Shown: piece by piece, positions 6,401 through 9,936 of the stretch
How positions within the stretch are numbered: position 1 is the stretch's first letter
Layout of the letters: every line of letters begins with the position of its first letter
Source: a bacterium
GTDB taxonomy: Bacteria; Margulisbacteria; Marinamargulisbacteria; SXXA01
Direction: 5' to 3'
DNA: 9,936 bases
Assembly (NCBI GenBank): GCA_018402095.1
Contig: JAGYJO010000048.1
Coordinates: forward strand, 1-9,936
Made by a program: the position numbers and the translations under genes
The notes under the pieces: generated by a model
Database searches by the model: none
What the model saw: the letters and a program-made list of their open reading frames with translations, nothing else
Told to the model about the DNA's origin: nothing

Positions 6401-7720
6401 ATGTCACAGCGTCTTCGTATTCTACTTGCCATTGGCGTTTTGATTGCCAGCGTGGCCATCATCATTCTACGCCCACTCCATCTCGGTCTGGATCTCCGCG
6501 GCGGCGTTCGTATTGTCTTGGAAGCCCAAGACACGGAACTCGTCAAAGTAGATGCCGACGCCATCAATGGGGTCCTTGCCATCATCCGCGACAGAGTCGA
6601 TAGTCTCGGAGTCGCAGAACCTGTCATCGCCACCAAAGGCCTCCGGCAAATCGTGGTAGAACTCCCAGGTTTGGATGATGCCCAACGGGCACTTCGCCTC
6701 ATCGGTGAAACAGCCCAGCTCACGTTCGTCGAAGCCGAATGGGCACCGATGACAGAAACCCCGCTCACCGCAGAGCAAATAGCCTTACTCGCAGGGCCCG
6801 ACGCAAGCCTCGCCATGTATACCCAACGGGACAACGAAGGCCGCGTCATTTCCGAAAAACCTATTTTCCTGAAAAAAGTCGCCATTAGTGGTGCTGATTT
6901 AAAATCAGCCTACCCCGGTTCCGACCAATATTCACGACCGATTGTAAACATTGAATTCAGCCCAGAAGGCGCCCGCAAATTTCATGCCGTTACCGGACGA
7001 TCAGTCGGCAAGCCTCTGGCTATTTTGCTGGACGGCAAAGTCATCTCAGCACCACAGGTCAATGAAGCTATTTCAGGTGGTCGCGCACAGATATCCGGCC
7101 AATTCTCAAACCAAGAAGTCCGAGACCTCGTCATTCAGCTCAAAGCCGGGGCATTACCGGTACCCGTGGAGGTCATTTCGAACCAAATCGTGGGGCCTAC
7201 ATTGGGCAAAGACTCTATCGCAAAAAGCCGTGTGGCCGGGGTCATCGGATTTGTACTCATCTGTGCCTTCATGATCATGGTCTACCGCATTCCTGGCGTC
7301 ATTTCTGCCATCGCATTGCTGCTTTATCTCTTCATTTTTTATGCCGCATTGAAGTTCATTGGTGCCACACTCACACTGCCTGGTATTGCCGGGTTCATTC
7401 TCACGATGGGGATGGTCGTGGACTCCAACGTTATCATTTTTGAGCGTATCAAAGAAGAACATCAAAATGGCGTAGGCTATCTCACCGCGGTCAAAATAGG
7501 ATTCCAAAAAGCCTTTGCCACCGTCCTCGATGCCAACATCACCACCTTACTGGCCACCCTCGTTTTGTTCGTACTTGGCACAGGCCCCATTCGTGGATTT
7601 GCCGTGACGCTGAGCCTTGGGATCATCGTGAGTATGTTCACCGCTGTTTTCGTTTCACAATGGCTACTCTTACTCTATGCCCCTTACGCAAAAGAAAACC
7701 AAAAGTTGGTCATCAAGTGA
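6401..7720 (+). CDS. secD: Protein-export membrane protein SecD
   Basis: SecD forms with SecF an RND-type, proton-driven motor that helps pull proteins out through SecYEG. The 439-residue product is the short form: one N-terminal membrane helix (about 5-23), an external domain, then five C-terminal helices (about 279-296, 299-317, 325-345, 372-392 and 400-426). Family motifs are HLGLDLRGG (27-35) after TM1, ALPVPVEV (251-258) and GPTLGKDSI (265-273) before TM2, TMGMVVDSNVIIFERIKEE (335-353) with D341 in TM4, and LDANITTLLAT (376-386). D341 is the family's conserved TM4 aspartate linked to proton use. E. coli SecD is longer (615) because of a larger external domain; separate SecD of about 420-450 residues is usual in several non-proteobacterial phyla. 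secF follows after 28 bp and completes the pair. No yajC gene is present nearby. Confidence 0.96.
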   Translation: MSQRLRILLAIGVLIASVAIIILRPLHLGLDLRGGVRIVLEAQDTELVKVDADAINGVLAIIRDRVDSLGVAEPVIATKGLRQIVVELPGLDDAQRALRLIGETAQLTFVEAEWAPMTETPLTAEQIALLAGPDASLAMYTQRDNEGRVISEKPIFLKKVAISGADLKSAYPGSDQYSRPIVNIEFSPEGARKFHAVTGRSVGKPLAILLDGKVISAPQVNEAISGGRAQISGQFSNQEVRDLVIQLKAGALPVPVEVISNQIVGPTLGKDSIAKSRVAGVIGFVLICAFMIMVYRIPGVISAIALLLYLFIFYAALKFIGATLTLPGIAGFILTMGMVVDSNVIIFERIKEEHQNGVGYLTAVKIGFQKAFATVLDANITTLLATLVLFVLGTGPIRGFAVTLSLGIIVSMFTAVFVSQWLLLLYAPYAKENQKLVIK

Positions 7721-7748
7721 TACAACATTCATTCTGGAGGAATAACTA

Positions 7749-8696
7749 ATGTTACTACGCGTGGTAGAACGTCGCATGGTTTGGTTCTTGGTCTCTGGCC
7801 TTTTCATCCTGGCCGGCTTTGGACTCATGGGATTGCGACTCATCCAAGGGGATCCCGTTCTCAATTTTGGCACAGACTTTGCCGGTGGCAGCTCCCTCAT
7901 GATGCGGGTACCTGCTATCTCTGACGCCATCGCGTCAGCCGAAGATCCCTCACTCGTCACCACCCAAGAAATCGCCAAAATACGTACAGCACTAGGTGAG
8001 CTTGATCTGGCAAACAGTGTCATCCAGGTCACCCGTGACCAAGAGCTCATCATCAAAACACGCGCGCTCACAGAAGACCAAAGCAGCCTCATTCATGCCA
8101 AGCTCAACGACGTCTACGGACAAACAGAAATCCTAGAAATCGACTTCATCGGACCGTCTATGGGTGCCGAATTGCGTGAGAAGTCCATCTGGATCGTTTT
8201 GGCCGTATCCGGACTGCTCATGGTGTATATCACATGGCGTTTTGACTTTGCCTACGGGATGGCAGCCCTACTCACCACCACCCATGATGCCTTGGCTGTC
8301 ATGAGCTTCGCGTCACTGCTGTATCTCGAAATAGATCTCGTTTTTGTCGCGTCTATCCTCACTGTTTTGGGCTATTCGATCAATGATACGATCGTCATTT
8401 TTGACCGTATACGTGAAAACATTCAGACCCCAAAACAAGCCGGATTGTCATTGGCCAACACCATTACCCAATCCCTCAAAGAAACCATGGGCCGCACCAT
8501 CAATACCGTTGCCACCGTCATCTTGGTATTGCTGTCTCTGATTGTCTTTGGCGGCACGATGATGAACGGATTCTCTATCGTATTGCTCTGGGGCGTCATC
8601 GTCGGTACCTACTCATCGATCTTTATTGCCAGCCCTATCTTCGCCCATTTTTATCGGAAACCATCTGAGGGAGCTGATCTACCAGCGTCCCAGTAA
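7749..8696 (+). CDS. secF: Protein-export membrane protein SecF
   Basis: SecF is the partner of SecD in the membrane motor that drives late steps of Sec export. The 315 residues are close to E. coli SecF (323). TM1 lies at about 11-31, followed by LNFGTDFAGGSSL (38-50, the family's FxGG region), an external domain (about 55-140), and five more helices (about 147-163, 169-187, 195-217, 249-267 and 273-299). The signature VLGYSINDTIVIFDRIREN (206-224) carries the conserved TM4 aspartate D213. GRTINTVATVILVLLSL (248-264) is the usual TM5 motif. The start is well supported by GGAGG at 7736-7740, eight bases before the ATG. Its stop codon shares one base with the rimK start (TAATG), so the two are probably translated in a coupled way. 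Confidence 0.96.
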   Translation: MLLRVVERRMVWFLVSGLFILAGFGLMGLRLIQGDPVLNFGTDFAGGSSLMMRVPAISDAIASAEDPSLVTTQEIAKIRTALGELDLANSVIQVTRDQELIIKTRALTEDQSSLIHAKLNDVYGQTEILEIDFIGPSMGAELREKSIWIVLAVSGLLMVYITWRFDFAYGMAALLTTTHDALAVMSFASLLYLEIDLVFVASILTVLGYSINDTIVIFDRIRENIQTPKQAGLSLANTITQSLKETMGRTINTVATVILVLLSLIVFGGTMMNGFSIVLLWGVIVGTYSSIFIASPIFAHFYRKPSEGADLPASQ

Positions 8697-9589
8697 TGGC
8701 ACGAATCCGTATTGGGATTATTTCCCGAAACACCCGCCTCGTTTCCACGCACCGGCTCATTTTTGCGGCACGGAGACGGGGCCACATGGTCTCTGTGATA
8801 GACCCTATGAGCACACAGTTTCAGATTGGTTCGCCGTCTGAAGTCTTGAATCTCGGAGAAAAGCTGCCCCGCATCCATGGCCTCATACCCCGCGTCGGGG
8901 TCCAGAGTGCCAACTATGTTCTGTCACTGGTACAGCAGCTAGAAAACAAACACATCACCAGCCTCAACACAGCCCAAGGGATGCGGGTCGCACGCAACAA
9001 GCTCCACACCTTGCAAGCCTTGTCCCAAGCCAAGATCGATATCCCCAAAACCGTCTACGGGTCATTTACCATCCCCTCACATATGCTCCTAGAGACTATT
9101 GGCGGTGCGCCCGTCATCATCAAGACATTGGACGGATCACAAGGCGTAGGCGTCATGCTCGCACAAAGCGATTCTCAAGCGTGTAGCATCATAGACGTCC
9201 TCAAACAAAACCAAATCGAGTTTATTCTCCAAGAATACATTCACGAATCCAAAGGCCATGATATTCGCTGCTTTGTCATCGGAGACCAGGTGGTAGCCGC
9301 CATGAGCCGGCAAGGGCTCGAAGGAGAATTTCGCTCCAACCTCCATAGGGGTGGCACCCCAAGTGTCTACCATCTCAGCGACAAAGAACGCGAGATAGCG
9401 GTCAAAGCCGCCAAAACCGTAGGCCTCTCCGTCGCTGGTGTCGATATGATCCCGTCAGATACGGGAATGAAGGTCATCGAAGTCAACTGCTCCCCAGGAC
9501 TAGAGGGCATCGAAAACACACTCAACATCGATATCGCCATGATGATCATCGATTATCTGGAAGCCAAAATACGCAGCAACGCGAAATAG
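8696..9589 (+). CDS. rimK: RimK, ATP-grasp glutamate ligase (ribosomal protein S6 modification type)
   Basis: This 297-residue ATP-grasp ligase is very close in layout to E. coli RimK, which adds glutamates to the C terminus of ribosomal protein S6 and can also make poly-glutamate. Matching stretches are the N-terminal RIGIISRN (5-12), LPRIHGLIPRVG (57-68), GGAPVIIKTLDGSQGVGV (136-153, ATP-binding K143 and glycine-rich loop), LQEYIHESKGHDIRCFVIGD (178-197), EGEFRSNLHRGG (209-220), GVDMI (248-252) and EVNCSPGLEGIE (262-273, metal-binding E262 and N264). No catalytic position appears missing. The start codon overlaps the secF stop by one base; a GAGGGAG sequence upstream is too far away to be a normal ribosome-binding site, so re-initiation is likely. 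The S6 gene rpsF is not in the window, so S6 as the target is from family knowledge, and other acceptors are possible. Confidence 0.93.
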   Translation: MARIRIGIISRNTRLVSTHRLIFAARRRGHMVSVIDPMSTQFQIGSPSEVLNLGEKLPRIHGLIPRVGVQSANYVLSLVQQLENKHITSLNTAQGMRVARNKLHTLQALSQAKIDIPKTVYGSFTIPSHMLLETIGGAPVIIKTLDGSQGVGVMLAQSDSQACSIIDVLKQNQIEFILQEYIHESKGHDIRCFVIGDQVVAAMSRQGLEGEFRSNLHRGGTPSVYHLSDKEREIAVKAAKTVGLSVAGVDMIPSDTGMKVIEVNCSPGLEGIENTLNIDIAMMIIDYLEAKIRSNAK

Positions 9590-9732
9590 GGGGGGACCGT
9601 TCGCAGAGAGGGCCAGTTCGCCAGAAAGGGACCCGTCCGCATTGGGGAACTTGTCCGCATTGCCCCCCGTTCGCAGAGAGGGCCAGTTCGCAGAAAGGGA
9701 CCCGTTCGCAGAGAGGGCGCGGTTCGCAGAAA

Positions 9733-9791
9733 GGGCGCAATGAATTGCGCCCCTACAATGGAATCCCGTAGGGGCGTGATTCATCACGCCC
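9733..9791. repeat. 59-bp imperfect palindrome (REP/MITE-like), copy 1
   Basis: Two 24-base arms (9733-9756 and 9768-9791) surround an 11-base centre (AATGGAATCCC). The inner nine bases CGCCCCTAC and GTAGGGGCG pair perfectly, and the outer GGGCG pairs with CGCCC. Between them six Watson-Crick and two wobble pairs leave two mismatches. Each arm is also a hairpin by itself: GGGCGCAAT/ATTGCGCCC (9733-9752) and GGGCGTGAT/ATCACGCCC (9772-9791). It can therefore form one long or two short stem-loops. A second copy starts at 9888. Confidence 0.85.
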
Positions 9792-9799
9792 TTTTTTTT
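9772..9799 (+). terminator. Intrinsic terminator-like hairpin plus T8 after rimK
   Basis: GGGCGTGAT (9772-9780) pairs perfectly with ATCACGCCC (9783-9791) around a two-base TC turn, which in practice opens to a four-base loop. Eight T residues follow directly (9792-9799). This is the textbook shape of a rho-independent terminator and is the first such structure after rimK, about 180 bases downstream of its stop. It is also the right half of the 59-bp palindrome, so a repeat seems to serve as terminator. Confidence 0.65.
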
Positions 9800-9887
9800 G
9801 GCCCCGTTCGCATTGGGGAACCTGTCCGCATTGCCCCCCCGTTCGCAGAGAGGGCCAGTTCGCCAGAAAGGGACCCGTTCGCAGAAA

Positions 9888-9936
9888 GGGCGCAATGAAT
9901 TGCGCCCCTACAATGGAATCCCGTAGGGGCGTGATT
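9888..9936. repeat. 59-bp imperfect palindrome, copy 2 (cut by window end)
   Basis: The 49 visible bases are identical to the first 49 bases of copy 1: the GGGCGCAAT/ATTGCGCCC hairpin (9888-9907), CTAC (9908-9911), the 11-base centre (9912-9922), GTAG (9923-9926), and the start of the right arm. Whether a T-run follows cannot be seen. Complete identity suggests recent duplication or ongoing conversion. Confidence 0.85.

Larger units (their letters stand above)
9597..9936. repeat. Nested short-motif repeat block (non-coding), continues past the window
   Basis: This stretch holds no convincing gene. It begins about eight bases after the rimK stop and contains some 13 copies of a 14-nt motif. 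One class is GTTCGCAGARAGGG, starting at 9599, 9616, 9669, 9686, 9704, 9722, 9841, 9858 and 9877 (two copies have an extra C). The other is GTYCGCATTG followed by GGG or CCCC, starting at 9635, 9653, 9806 and 9824. Spacing is mostly 17-19 bases. The motifs are organised in a larger tandem unit: 9635-9666 and 9806-9837 differ at only two of 32 bases, and both copies run into the same 59-bp palindrome. The second unit lacks exactly one 18-base pair of short motifs, which looks like slippage. The variable spacing of 14-15-nt near-identical units, without 25-40-nt repeats and unique spacers, excludes a CRISPR array. Confidence 0.9.

Noticed and set aside
9500..9895. Minus-strand open frame with a repeated LSANG-like peptide, overlapping rimK's end and the repeat block
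   Set aside because: The peptide repeats come from the short DNA motifs. The larger unit (155 or 171 bp) and the motif spacing do not keep a constant frame, similar peptides occur in a second minus frame, and the frame runs antisense into rimK. There is no ribosome-binding site or known domain.
9597..9936. CRISPR array
   Set aside because: The repeated units are only 14-15 nt with 2-5-nt connectors and variable forms. There are no unique spacers of 30 or more bases, and no cas genes are seen.

Overview
The window comes from a bacterial chromosome of roughly balanced base composition. It contains a partial gene on the minus strand, then seven tightly packed plus-strand genes, then a non-coding block of nested repeats. 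The organism is not identified. The short separate SecD (439 aa) and SecF proteins, a GAF/PAS-rich SpoIIE-type phosphatase regulator, the LysRS sequence style and the GTAGGGGCG-type palindromic repeats would fit Chloroflexota or another deep-branching, non-proteobacterial lineage. That placement is an inference of low confidence.

Layout. Positions 1-813 (minus) hold the N-terminal 271 residues of an M20-family dipeptidase, cut by the window edge. A 66-bp divergent spacer (814-879) contains two promoter-like sequences that face each other and overlap. From 880 the plus strand runs: a stand-alone response-regulator receiver (880-1281); a 1046-residue cytosolic protein with GAF, PAS, SpoIIE/RsbU phosphatase and RsbW-like GHKL ATPase regions (1289-4429); a STAS protein of the RsbV/SpoIIAA type (4416-4820); lysyl-tRNA synthetase (4817-6316); SecD (6401-7720); SecF (7749-8696); and the ATP-grasp ligase RimK (8696-9589). 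Overlaps or short gaps (7 bp, 14-bp overlap, 4-bp ATGA overlap, 84 bp, 28 bp, 1-bp overlap) suggest one or two operons, with a possible break or processing point in the 84-bp lysS-secD gap.

How the parts fit. Genes 880-4820 form a compact partner-switching signalling cassette. The large protein carries both a phosphatase domain (expected to dephosphorylate the STAS protein) and an RsbW-type kinase-like ATPase (expected to phosphorylate or bind it), and the receiver may pass in a two-component signal. No sigma factor or histidine kinase is in the window, so the output is unknown. The cassette is translationally coupled to lysS, then to the SecDF protein-export motor and to RimK, which places a signalling switch beside translation and secretion housekeeping genes.

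Positions 9590-9936 contain no convincing gene. They hold about 13 copies of a 14-nt motif (consensus GTTCGCAGARAGGG and variants), arranged in a composite unit of about 155-171 bp that also carries a 59-bp imperfect palindrome. The second half of the first palindrome followed by eight T residues looks like the intrinsic terminator of the operon.
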